From: an uncultured Lachnospiraceae bacterium
Lineage (GTDB): Bacteria > Bacillota > Clostridia > Lachnospirales > Lachnospiraceae
Direction: 5' to 3'
Length of the DNA stretch: 10,256 bases
NCBI GenBank assembly: GCA_910584585.1
Contig: CAJUBP010000074.1
Span: 1-10,256 of the forward strand
The position numbers and the translations under genes are program-made. Shown piece by piece: positions 1 through 6,400 of the stretch; the first letter of the stretch is position 1; the number at the start of each line of letters is the position of its first letter. The notes beneath the pieces were generated by a model, which was not told where the DNA came from, ran no database searches, and worked only from the letters and a program-made list of their open reading frames with translations.

Positions 1-204
1 GCCGCTTCATCCGGATTTGTGTTGCTGCGCAGCGGCAAAATGTAGGTTAGTGTGACAGATAAAGTGCGGGCGGCTTCGGAGTTTATAGGAATCCAGCTTT
101 ACGACCATATCATTGTAGGGCAGGATTCCTGGTTTAGTTTTGCAAAGGAAGGAAAACTGTCGGCTGGGTGTTTAGGAATTTCAGATTATTATGATAACAG
201 ATAG
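1..204 (+). pseudogene. RadC-like (JAB domain) protein, C-terminal remnant
   Basis: The frame starting at base 1 reads through a TAG at 43-45 and ends at TAG 202-204. After the stop it encodes a stretch with the sequence LYDHIIVGQDSWFSFAKEG (about codons 31-49 of the window), which matches the C-terminal end of RadC/JAB-domain proteins (typically LDHIIVG...YYSF.E.G.L). RadC-like proteins of this type are common on integrative elements and plasmids. The catalytic JAB motif (HxH...SxxD) would lie to the left of the window; the piece seen before the stop (ASSGFVLLRSG) is only weakly like the usual HPSG region. The in-frame stop and that degenerate segment point to a decaying copy. A GTG at 52 has no ribosome binding site, so an independent short product is unlikely. 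Family assignment is from memory of the consensus. Confidence 0.6.
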
Positions 205-294
205 ACGCGGGATTCTGACTGTAAAGACGCAAAGGATATCTATTATCAAGAGTTTATAAGAAGAGGAAAGTATTTTAAGGAAGAAAAAGATACC

Positions 295-330
295 GGGGCG
301 TTCCTAAAATGGGAACGCCCTTATTGGATT
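295..330 (+). terminator. Hairpin with weak T-rich tail
   Basis: A perfect 9-bp stem (GGGCGTTCC at 296-304 with GGAACGCCC at 312-320) closes a 7-base loop and is followed by TTATTGGATTTT. It could end transcription of the RadC remnant or act as an attenuator ahead of the small gene at 344. The T tract is interrupted, so termination is only a moderate inference. Confidence 0.45.
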
Positions 331-343
331 TTAAGGAGGAAAA

Positions 344-553
344 ATGGCAGCGCGGAGGACATATTATCAGGATAAATATAACAGAAATAAGGTCTGGGAA
401 GTGGCAGAACTGGACGGGGGTTATTACCTCCGGCAATATATCTGTGGGAGGCAGTCCGGCAGAGGGCTCCGAACCACAAGGAAGTTTATCCAAAGCCTGG
501 GAATTTTTGATTTTGAGGCCATTGGCAAAGAAAGCAGCCCCAAAGGTGTGTAA
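344..553 (+). CDS. Small hypothetical protein (69 aa)
   Basis: I do not recognise a named family. The start is chosen because AAGGAGG lies at 333-339, four bases before the ATG. A longer overlapping frame that begins inside the hairpin at 309 has no ribosome binding site. The product is small and basic-aromatic, with a central segment ELDGGYYLRQYICGRQSGRG (about residues 22-41) that looks like a compact beta-rich domain, and it has no signal peptide or membrane segment. Small proteins of this general kind sit beside radC-type genes on mobile elements of Clostridia, which is the only functional hint (inference from context). It lies 140 bp after the RadC remnant and behind a strong hairpin, so it is probably an independent unit or attenuated from upstream. 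Confidence 0.6.
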   Translation: MAARRTYYQDKYNRNKVWEVAELDGGYYLRQYICGRQSGRGLRTTRKFIQSLGIFDFEAIGKESSPKGV

Positions 554-762
554 TCCCAGTAATGGCAAAGAGGCTACGGCAGAAATTTCCCGGAAGTGCA
601 GAGCCTTCCAGACTTTCCAGTGCAGTAGATTCCAGAGGGTTCCGGTTTGTGAGAAACAGCTTGGCAAAACCCACCAGACTTTTCCGTGATTTTCAGGGCG
701 GCAGTTCCAGGCAGGGGTAGAAGAAACGGCGTCGCTGTTTTTGCAAAGGAAAAATAGGGCTG
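554..762. other. Gene-poor stretch between two small genes
   Basis: This stretch lies between the 69-residue gene and the leftward excisionase-like gene, whose 3' end it abuts. The only plus-strand frame of any size is 562-720 (52 codons, ATG, no ribosome binding site, Arg/Ser/Phe-rich product). I do not believe it is translated. No convincing terminator or repeat was seen. Confidence 0.4.
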
Positions 763-948
763 CTACAATCCGCTCTTCCGCTTAATGTATTCCCAGACAG
801 CCCCACGGGGAATCTTCCATATGCGCCCAATCCGGAACGCTTTTATCTCCCCTGAGTTTAGGAGTGAGTACGCGTAATTCCTCCCAATGGACAAAAGCTC
901 GCAAAGCTCATCTATAGTTATCAAATCTGAAAATTCTTCCTGATACAT
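763..948 (-). CDS. Excisionase-family helix-turn-helix DNA-binding protein
   Basis: A 61-residue protein. From about residue 10 the segment ITIDELCELLSIGRNYAYSL forms the helix-turn-helix, followed by a wing ending KAFRIGRIWKIPRGAVWEYI. This is the pattern of the excisionase / MerR-like HTH_17 family, whose members bind DNA as recombination directionality factors or local regulators. Length is normal for a stand-alone member. The start is supported by GGAGGAAG on the minus strand (around 952-960), a few bases before the ATG. No integrase lies beside it, so its role in excision is inferred; it may instead regulate the divergent mobilization genes to its right. It is transcribed away from mobC across an AT-rich gap of about 430 bp. 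Confidence 0.8.
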   Translation of the reverse strand: MYQEEFSDLITIDELCELLSIGRNYAYSLLNSGEIKAFRIGRIWKIPRGAVWEYIKRKSGL

Positions 949-1382
949 GATTCTTCCTCCCGTCTGTTTTGAATTATTTATATTTATGTTAGCGCCAAAT
1001 AATTTTCCACAAAGTGTCAGACAATCCTAGAATCTTGTTAATATATAGAAAATGAATAAAAGCAAAGAATAAAAAGTATAGCGGAACAATAATCAGAGAG
1101 AAACAAAAGGAATAGGGAAAATATATATATTTATAAGCGGTTCCATAACAAGCGCTGGGAAAGGATTGAGCGTGTCCCATCCATAAAAACTAAATTTAAA
1201 ATTTATAAAACAGAAAATGGGCCGTCTTAAATTTGCTTGAACTGTGGAAAAAGCCATATAAAAAATTGATTCTCAGGTAAACGGATTCAGAAAGATAAAG
1301 CCATCCAATCAAAGATAAATTTATTGGAACAAAAATAATCAACAAACAAAAGAGTAAATGAAAATGATTGGAGGAAAGCGGA
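949..1382. other. AT-rich non-coding region, candidate oriT/promoter zone
   Basis: This stretch between the leftward excisionase-like gene and the rightward mobC-relaxase pair has no credible gene; leftward frames at 989-1180 and 1196-1492 lack ribosome binding sites and have low-complexity products. It holds a 14-bp AT palindrome (1119-1132), two AAAGATAAA copies 20 bp apart (1291-1299 and 1311-1319), and an inverted repeat TCCAAT (1304-1309) / ATTGGA (1323-1328) with a 13-base spacer, just upstream of mobC. A weak promoter-like pair is TTGCTT at 1233-1238 and TATAAA at 1257-1262 (18-base spacer). Mobilization genes usually lie beside their transfer origin, so oriT is most likely here, but no known nic sequence was recognised. 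Confidence 0.4.
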
Positions 1383-1655
1383 ATGAAAAACACAAAAATT
1401 GAATTCCGGTGCACGGAGGAAGAAAGAAGAAAAGCGTATGACATGGCGGAACGGCATGGGCAGAGCCTCAAGGATTTGATGCTGGGCGGCACAATCTATA
1501 AAAGGGGAAGGAGCGGGCTGGGCGCAAGAGAGAAAGCGTCCATACAGCGGATGATGACAAGCGTGAATAAGATAGACAGTGGGCTGGACGTTGCGGAAGA
1601 GACAGAAAAAATCATAAAGGAGGCCAGGGAGCTATGCCAATCTTTAAAGCGGTGA
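1383..1655 (+). CDS. MobC-like relaxosome accessory protein
   Basis: A 90-residue protein. The N-terminal part, MKNTKIEFRCTEEERRKAYD, has the beta strand then helix of a ribbon-helix-helix DNA-binding fold, followed by helices including SLKDLMLGGTIYKRG and a C-terminal amphipathic helix. This matches small MobC-type proteins that bind oriT and help the relaxase nick DNA. I chose ATG 1383 because GGAGG lies at 1370-1374, eight bases upstream; a TTG start at 1368 would put the ribosome binding site inside the gene. The relaxase starts inside the last 22 bases in another frame, which indicates translational coupling and supports the functional link. Its family label rests on motif style and context, since RHH proteins are short and diverse. 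Confidence 0.7.
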   Translation: MKNTKIEFRCTEEERRKAYDMAERHGQSLKDLMLGGTIYKRGRSGLGAREKASIQRMMTSVNKIDSGLDVAEETEKIIKEARELCQSLKR

Positions 1656-2158
1656 ACAAATGCTACAAAGGGGAGCGGGATTTCAGGGACCTTGTCTTTT
1701 ATTCCGTATATAAAAATGGAACCGTAAATCTGTGCGGGGCGCAGGCGGTCCTTATGGGGGACGCGCAGGGCATGTGCCGCCAGATGATGGATGTGAAAAA
1801 ATATTTCCATAAGGAAAACAGCAGGCAGGCGCTGCACTATGTCCTGTCTTTTAGCGGGGAGGAAGAGAACTACATAAAGCCAATGGACGCGCTGTGGATT
1901 GGGTACGCGGTTGCGGCGTGCTTCCCAAAATGGCAGGTCGTTTTTGGCGTCCATGAAGACACGGATAACCTGCACGTCCATTTTGTGGTGAACTGCACTT
2001 CTTTTGTGGATGGGAAAGCCTTTGGCATGAGCCATGCCCAGTTGCGGGAGATGCAAGAATATGTGGACGTTCTGACGGAGCATTGCCACGAAATGGGTCT
2101 GCCGATAGAAGAGCGCAGGGAAAGGCTGTTCCAGCGGATAGAGGGGCTTGCGGGATAA
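1634..2158 (+). CDS. Short MobA/VirD2-type relaxase (mobilization nuclease)
   Basis: A 174-residue protein that carries the core of the relaxase fold. The metal-binding motif is clear: H107-x-D109-x-x-N112-x-H114-x-H116 (VHEDTDNLHVHFVVN). An LHYVLSF segment at 67-73 corresponds to the HxxxSF motif, and Y23 or Y26 in DLVFYSVYKNG is the likely strand-cleaving tyrosine. Such enzymes nick oriT, stay covalently bound to the 5' end and lead the strand into the recipient. AAAGGAGG at 1616-1623, inside mobC, supplies the ribosome binding site. Most relaxases of this group are roughly 300 residues or longer, with a C-terminal helicase, primase or DNA-binding region; here the protein ends soon after the nuclease domain. 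All three core motifs are intact, so it may be a minimal working enzyme rather than a fragment. The stop codon lies inside the first copy of a 23-bp direct repeat. Confidence 0.85.
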   Translation: MPIFKAVNKCYKGERDFRDLVFYSVYKNGTVNLCGAQAVLMGDAQGMCRQMMDVKKYFHKENSRQALHYVLSFSGEEENYIKPMDALWIGYAVAACFPKWQVVFGVHEDTDNLHVHFVVNCTSFVDGKAFGMSHAQLREMQEYVDVLTEHCHEMGLPIEERRERLFQRIEGLAG

Positions 2159-2174
2159 AAACATTACGGGAACG
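2152..2174 (+). repeat. 23-bp direct repeat, copy 1
   Basis: An exact 23-bp match to 2221-2243 (core ATAAAAACATTACGG). This copy spans the last codons and stop of the relaxase gene. Partial similarity continues for about nine bases to the right with three mismatches. Confidence 0.9.
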
Positions 2175-2220
2175 GGCTGGAACCTGCAATCCCTGTAATC
2201 TGCTTAAGCCTGTATACTGT

Positions 2221-2243
2221 GGGATAAAAACATTACGGGAACG
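2221..2243 (+). repeat. 23-bp direct repeat, copy 2
   Basis: Second exact copy, 69 bp after the first and outside any gene. The 46 bp between the copies are unrelated to the sequence after copy 2 apart from a few bases. Two copies are too few to call an array. Confidence 0.9.
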
Positions 2244-2374
2244 TGTTGGGACTGTACAAGGAAAGTTTCTGGCCCCGAATCCGGCAGGCGGATGAAACAG
2301 GAGTAATTTCAATGAGGAAAGTGGCAACGCAGAGGGCATATTAAAAAAATCTGAGACAGCGCATGAAATTTTGA

Positions 2375-2406
2375 GAGATGGATAAAATCTGTCCATCCCG
2401 TTTTGT
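2375..2406 (+). terminator. Possible terminator after the mobilization operon
   Basis: Inverted repeat GATGGA (2377-2382) and TCCATC (2392-2397), extendable by one G-C pair past a mismatch, followed by CCCGTTTTGT. The stem is short and the T run is only four bases, so the call is tentative. Position, after the relaxase and before an independent ribosome binding site, fits. Confidence 0.35.
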
Positions 2407-2496
2407 AAAATAGCATTATCAGAAGCAGAAACTGAAAAAAACATAAAATGATTCAGCAGACGAAACAGAACGGCTGTCTGAAGGGAGGAATGGAAA

Positions 2497-2808
2497 ATGA
2501 ACGAAACAGTGAAACAAATATGCAGGGAAATCGCGCAGGGGGAAGGGGACATTAGCCCACGAAAGCTGGAAAAGGCCGTGTATACATTGAAAGAATTGGA
2601 AAAGCGGCAGCGCCAGGAGGAATATGAGGCGCAGATAACGAAACTGGAAGAGGAACTGCTCGGCTTCATTGCCGGGCATAGGCAGGCGCGGAAGGAGACG
2701 CGGGAACAGACAGAGAAAATCCTGGACAAGATTCAAAATATGGCTTTCATGGAAGGATACCAGTACGCGGTCGCAATATTGGAAGAAAGCATGGCTGGCC
2801 TAAAATAA
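2497..2808 (+). CDS. Hypothetical coiled-coil protein (103 aa)
   Basis: Not recognised. A highly charged, almost entirely helical 103-residue protein: residues about 22-60 (LEKAVYTLKELEKRQRQEEY onward) show heptad-like spacing of Leu/Ile among Glu, Lys and Arg, which suggests a coiled coil. The C-terminal part (FMEGYQYAVAILEESMAGLK) is a second, more hydrophobic helix. No signal peptide or cysteine is present. The start is supported by AAGGGAGG at about 2479-2486. It lies downstream of the mobilization genes and convergent with the XRE repressor gene. It may be an accessory protein of the element, but nothing in the sequence shows a specific job. Confidence 0.65.
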   Translation: MNETVKQICREIAQGEGDISPRKLEKAVYTLKELEKRQRQEEYEAQITKLEEELLGFIAGHRQARKETREQTEKILDKIQNMAFMEGYQYAVAILEESMAGLK

Positions 2809-2928
2809 AAGAAACGGGCGCGCGCCTATAAAACCCCCAATATCTGGGGAAAGGGGTTATCCCGGCATGCCGGACAGGCTGCGTATAATTGAAACGGGTT
2901 TTTCAGTTTGTCTGATTTCCCGTCCAGA
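2809..2928. terminator. Convergent intergenic region with stacked dyads, likely bidirectional termination
   Basis: Between convergent genes there are four dyads in about 107 bp: palindrome GGCGCGCGCC (2817-2826), CCCCA/TGGGG (2835-2839 and 2845-2849, followed on the minus strand by GTTTTAT), perfect palindrome CCGGCATGCCGG (2862-2873), and ACGGG/CCCGT (2894-2898 and 2919-2923) with an inner TCAG/CTGA. The second and fourth are in position to end the leftward repressor transcript. None has a long T run, so their exact role is uncertain. Confidence 0.45.
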
Positions 2929-3213
2929 TTATTTCAGCCCGCCGGAAATATCACAAATAATCTGTTGGACATGCGCAAGCTGCGCGTCAGTCAGCCCGGT
3001 GACCTCAATATAACGTCTGCTGTCCAGTTCCAGAAGGTAATCGGCGCTTACAGAGAAAAATTCAGCTGTTTTAACCAGCATGTCAATGGAAGGCAGGATA
3101 TTGTTGTTTTCCCAGTTGGAAACGGTCTGCTTGGAAACGCCTAATTTTCCCGCTAACTGGACCTGGCTTAAACTGTGGGCGGTCTGCAGCCCCCGGATCA
3201 TGTCACCGAACAT
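2929..3213 (-). CDS. XRE-family (Cro/CI-type) transcriptional regulator
   Basis: A 94-residue protein. The N-terminal helix-turn-helix is classical: about residues 15-38 contain LSQVQLAGKLGVSKQTVSNW followed by E-N-N and LPSIDMLVKTAEFFSVSADYLL, the full HTH_3 pattern. The remaining residues form a short tail that may serve dimerisation. Such proteins bind short operators, usually repressing their own and adjacent promoters. The start is supported by AAAGGAGGT on the minus strand just upstream of the ATG. The gene is divergent from the large secreted-protein gene, and the space between them carries two copies of TACTAAAGTA, one inside the rightward promoter, so repression of the surface protein is a reasonable inference. 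Confidence 0.9.
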   Translation of the reverse strand: MFGDMIRGLQTAHSLSQVQLAGKLGVSKQTVSNWENNNILPSIDMLVKTAEFFSVSADYLLELDSRRYIEVTGLTDAQLAHVQQIICDISGGLK

Positions 3214-3245
3214 GGAAGACCTCCTTTTGTGTGTTTATTTAAGAC

Positions 3246-3255
3246 TACTAAAGTA
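3246..3255. promoter_or_regulatory. Candidate operator copy 1
   Basis: TACTAAAGTA, a 10-bp site whose ends (TACT/AGTA) form a dyad around AA. It lies 33 bp before the XRE start codon, a place where binding would affect the leftward promoter. Confidence 0.5.
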
Positions 3256-3262
3256 AAACATA

Positions 3263-3291
3263 TTTACAAAATACTAAAGTATTGTTAAAAT
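3263..3291 (+). promoter_or_regulatory. Sigma-A-type promoter for the large secreted protein
   Basis: TTTACA (3263-3268), a 17-base spacer, and TAAAAT (3286-3291). Each box differs from consensus by one base. It points right towards the gene at 3477 and would give a leader of about 180 bases. The spacer contains the second TACTAAAGTA site. Confidence 0.65.
3272..3281. promoter_or_regulatory. Candidate operator copy 2, inside the promoter
   Basis: An exact second copy of TACTAAAGTA, 26 bp from the first, located between the -35 and -10 boxes of the rightward promoter. A bound repressor there would block RNA polymerase. That the neighbouring XRE protein is the binder is inference from its position. 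Confidence 0.55.
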
Positions 3292-3299
3292 AGACACAT

Positions 3300-3476
3300 A
3301 GAAGGTAAAAAAATAATGAAAATGAAGAGGCGTGGTGATGTAAAGTAAGAATAGCAGATGGCAGGGAATGGATGGAAGACACAGTGGAAAAGGAAAGATG
3401 AAAGCGGGGTGGAGATAAAAGAAAGCCATTCAGACACGATTTTAAGAAAAGCATAGAAATTTAGGAGGAGTTACAT
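3300..3476 (+). other. Long purine-rich leader of the secreted-protein gene
   Basis: About 180 bases between promoter and start codon, very poor in pyrimidines on the plus strand. It contains a 32-codon frame (3358-3456) and a 10-codon frame starting near 3316, neither with a good ribosome binding site. The true ribosome binding site of the next gene, AGGAGG, is at 3463-3468. No strong hairpin was seen. Confidence 0.35.
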
Positions 3477-6400
3477 ATGAAGAAAAAATTAGCAATGCTG
3501 CTTGTGCTCTGCCTGGCGGCGGGAACAGTGAGCGAATCTGCCGGGATGCTGCAATCAGAGGCGGCGGAAATATCAGGAATAGGCACAGATGGGGCAGAAC
3601 AGGAAAGCGACTATGAGTACAGAGAGACAGATGGAACGATTAAGATTAATAAGTACAAGGGGAGCGGCACAAAAATAGAGATTCCTTCCGAAATAGAAGG
3701 GAAAGCGGTTACGGAGATAGGATCTTTTGCTTTTAATGAATGCACAACTATAGAAAGCATAGTGATTCCGAACGGGATTAAAAAGATTGAAAGCTATGCG
3801 TTTAGTGGCTGCAGCAATTTGAACCATATTGAGATACCAGGCAGTGTAACAAGTATTGAAGCCGATGCATTTAGCAAATGCACCAGTTTAGAGGGTATTG
3901 AAATACCATCCAGCGTAACGGATCTATGTGGAAGTTTGTTTTATAACTGTAGCAGTCTAAGAAGTGTAAAAATCCCAAATCGCATAACGAGCCTTGGTTC
4001 CAAAACATTTTATGGCTGCAGCAGTCTGGAAAGCATACAAATTCCAGGGAATGTGAAATATATAGGAAGCAGCGCGTTTGGCAATTGCACAAACCTGAAA
4101 AGCATAAAGCTGCCGGACGGTATAACAAGCATTGCGGACCAGACTTTTTGGAATTGTGATGCCTTAAGCAGCATAAAGATACCAGAGGGTGTGGCAAGCA
4201 TTGGATCGTCTGCATTTTCCAACTGCGATAATTTGAAAAGCGTCATTATTCCTTCCAGTGTAGTGAGCATTGAACAGGACGCATTTGACACTTATCATTC
4301 CCCGACATTGTATTGCGCGAAAGGCTCTTATGCGGAAACATTTGCTCAAACGAAAGGCCTTACCGTTAAAGATATTTCTGAGGCCCCGGCAGAAGAGCCA
4401 GGAACAGAACAGCCCGGAAATCCCGGAGAAGAGGAACCTGGGAATCCTGGGGAAGAAGAACCAGGAACAGAACAGCCTGGAAACCCCGGAGAGGAAGAGC
4501 CGGCAGAACCAGCCATAAAGGCGGAGCAAACGATTACGGCTGAAAATGTGGAAAAGACAATGGGCGATGAACCGTTCCTGCTGGACGCGGAAACGTCTGG
4601 GGATGGAACTTTATCCTATGAATCCAGGAATCCAGAGGTTGTAAAAGTGGATGAAACCGGGACAGTGACACTCTTAGCAGCGGGGACGGCGCAGATAACC
4701 ATTACCGCTTCGGAAACGGACAGCTATAAAGCGGCCAGAAAGACAATTACGGTTGCCGTAATACCAGAAGGGTATACGCCTATCCATGACATTGCAGATT
4801 TATATGCCATCCGGAATAATCGGAGCGGTAAATATATTTTAATGAATGACATTGATATGTCTTCCACTGCCCAAGGAGGGGATTATGATTGTGGGACAGG
4901 CTGGGATTCTATTGAGGAGTTTTCCGGAATCTTAGATGGGAATGGATACCGGATTGTGGGGATGCAGATTTTTGGGGAGCCTGCCATTACAAGGGTTGGG
5001 CTATTTGAATCTATTTATAGAGCTGAAATTAAAAATCTTGGTATAGTGAAATGCAATATTAGTATCACAGTGAAAAATGATGCATATGTTGGGGCAATAT
5101 GCGGTTATAGTGATGAGAGTGATATTAATAACTGTTATACCAGTGGAGAAATTATTATATCAGGGAAAAACACTTGTAATTATTACGTAGGGGGGCTCGC
5201 TGGAAAGGGACACTATCCGGAGTTTATAAATTGCTATAATAACTGTGAAATTGACGGTTCAGGTTTTGAAAGTATGCTTGATTGTGAGTGTTATATTGGA
5301 GGAATATGTGGGGAAATTGAGTATAATACAGGTGGTGCAATAAGAAAATGTCATAATACAGAAATGATAAGAGGAAGTATACAATCCAAAGTTGGAGCAA
5401 TATGTGGTAATCTGTATGTTAGTAATGTTTCAAATACTAATTACCTGAGAGATACAGCTAACAGAGGTATTGGAAATTATACAGACAATGCCGACTGTGT
5501 TTCCCTTACCGAAACCCAGATGAAAGACCAGAGATCATTTACCGGCTTCGACTTCACCAATACCTGGGAAATCGACCCTTACTGTGAGAGCTACCCTTAC
5601 CCGCAGTTAAAGAACAACCGGATGATTAGGGTCAAATCCATTGAATTATCCCCTGCGCCGACAAAATTGACCTATAACCAGGGCGAAACCATAAAAATTT
5701 CCGGCGCAGCCTTGAAAATCACATACGAAGACGACATCAGCACCACGATCCCCTTAAAAAAGGAAATGTTAAGTGGCTATGACATGTCTGAAATTGGAAA
5801 ACAGGAAGTCCTTGTAAATTATGGGAATGCGGAAACCTCATTTGAGATTGAGGTGAAGGAAATCCCGGTGACGTCCGTCACAGTGTCCCAGACGCAGCTT
5901 TCCATTTACCGCGCCAAAGAGCATCAGTTAAGCGCAACGGTTGCGCCCGCCAACGCAACGGACAAAACGGTGGCCTGGGAATCTGACAATCCCTCTGTTG
6001 CGGAAGTAAGCGGAAATGGCCTGGTGAAAGCAAAATCGAAAGGGACGGCAACCATAACGGCAATTTCTTCCAACGGCCGGCAGTCAAAATGCACAGTCAC
6101 AGTGCTGGTTCCGGCAGTGTCCATACAGCTGAGCCAAAACGCCGTAACCTTAAAGGAAGGCGGGCGCGTCACGCTGGCCGCCCAAATCAGCCCCCTGGAC
6201 AGCACAGACGCCGTCCAATGGAAATCCGCCAATCCGGGGATAGCGGAGGCGTTTGAAGGAAATGTCGTGGCGAAAAGCGCAGGAACCACAGCAGTGACGG
6301 CCTATACGGAAAGCGGGGCCGCTGCATCCTGCACGGTTACCGTACAGAAAACAGCTCCGTCTGGAGACGATAGCCAAAATTCTGGGGGCAATAGCCAGAA

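Larger units (their letters stand above)
2159..2496. other. Intergenic stretch after the relaxase
   Basis: Holds the second direct repeat and the weak terminator at 2375-2406. A plus-strand frame at 2083-2295 overlaps the relaxase end in another frame, has no ribosome binding site and simply repeats the peptide encoded by the direct repeat; I do not call it a gene. The last part (2410-2496) is A-rich leader for the next gene. Confidence 0.5.

Noticed and set aside
309..689. 126-codon plus-strand frame overlapping the small gene at 344
   Set aside because: It starts inside a hairpin with no ribosome binding site, whereas the 344 start has AAGGAGG.
1196..1492. Leftward 98-codon frame in the AT-rich region
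   Set aside because: Runs into mobC on the opposite strand, lacks a ribosome binding site and reads as Phe/Leu/Ser-rich AT noise.
1496..2164. Long leftward frame opposite mobC and the relaxase
   Set aside because: It is antisense to a gene with clear relaxase motifs, has no ribosome binding site and has a low-complexity product.
2152..2243. CRISPR array
   Set aside because: Only two repeats, no further units at the 69-bp period and no cas gene; the repeat has no CRISPR-like palindromic ends.
1851..2729. 292-codon leftward frame
   Set aside because: It crosses the relaxase, the direct repeats and the coiled-coil gene on the opposite strand; Ser/Phe/Pro-rich product typical of antisense readings.
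2861..2889. Promoter with TATAAT at 2884-2889
   Set aside because: No acceptable -35 box at 16-18 bases upstream, and no rightward gene follows.
3690..4290. 69-bp tandem DNA repeat
   Set aside because: The period is the 23-residue leucine-rich repeat of the encoded protein; DNA copies are too diverged to be a separate element.
5878..6289. Leftward frames opposite the Big_2 domains
   Set aside because: Shadows of GC-rich coding sequence without ribosome binding sites or recognisable motifs.
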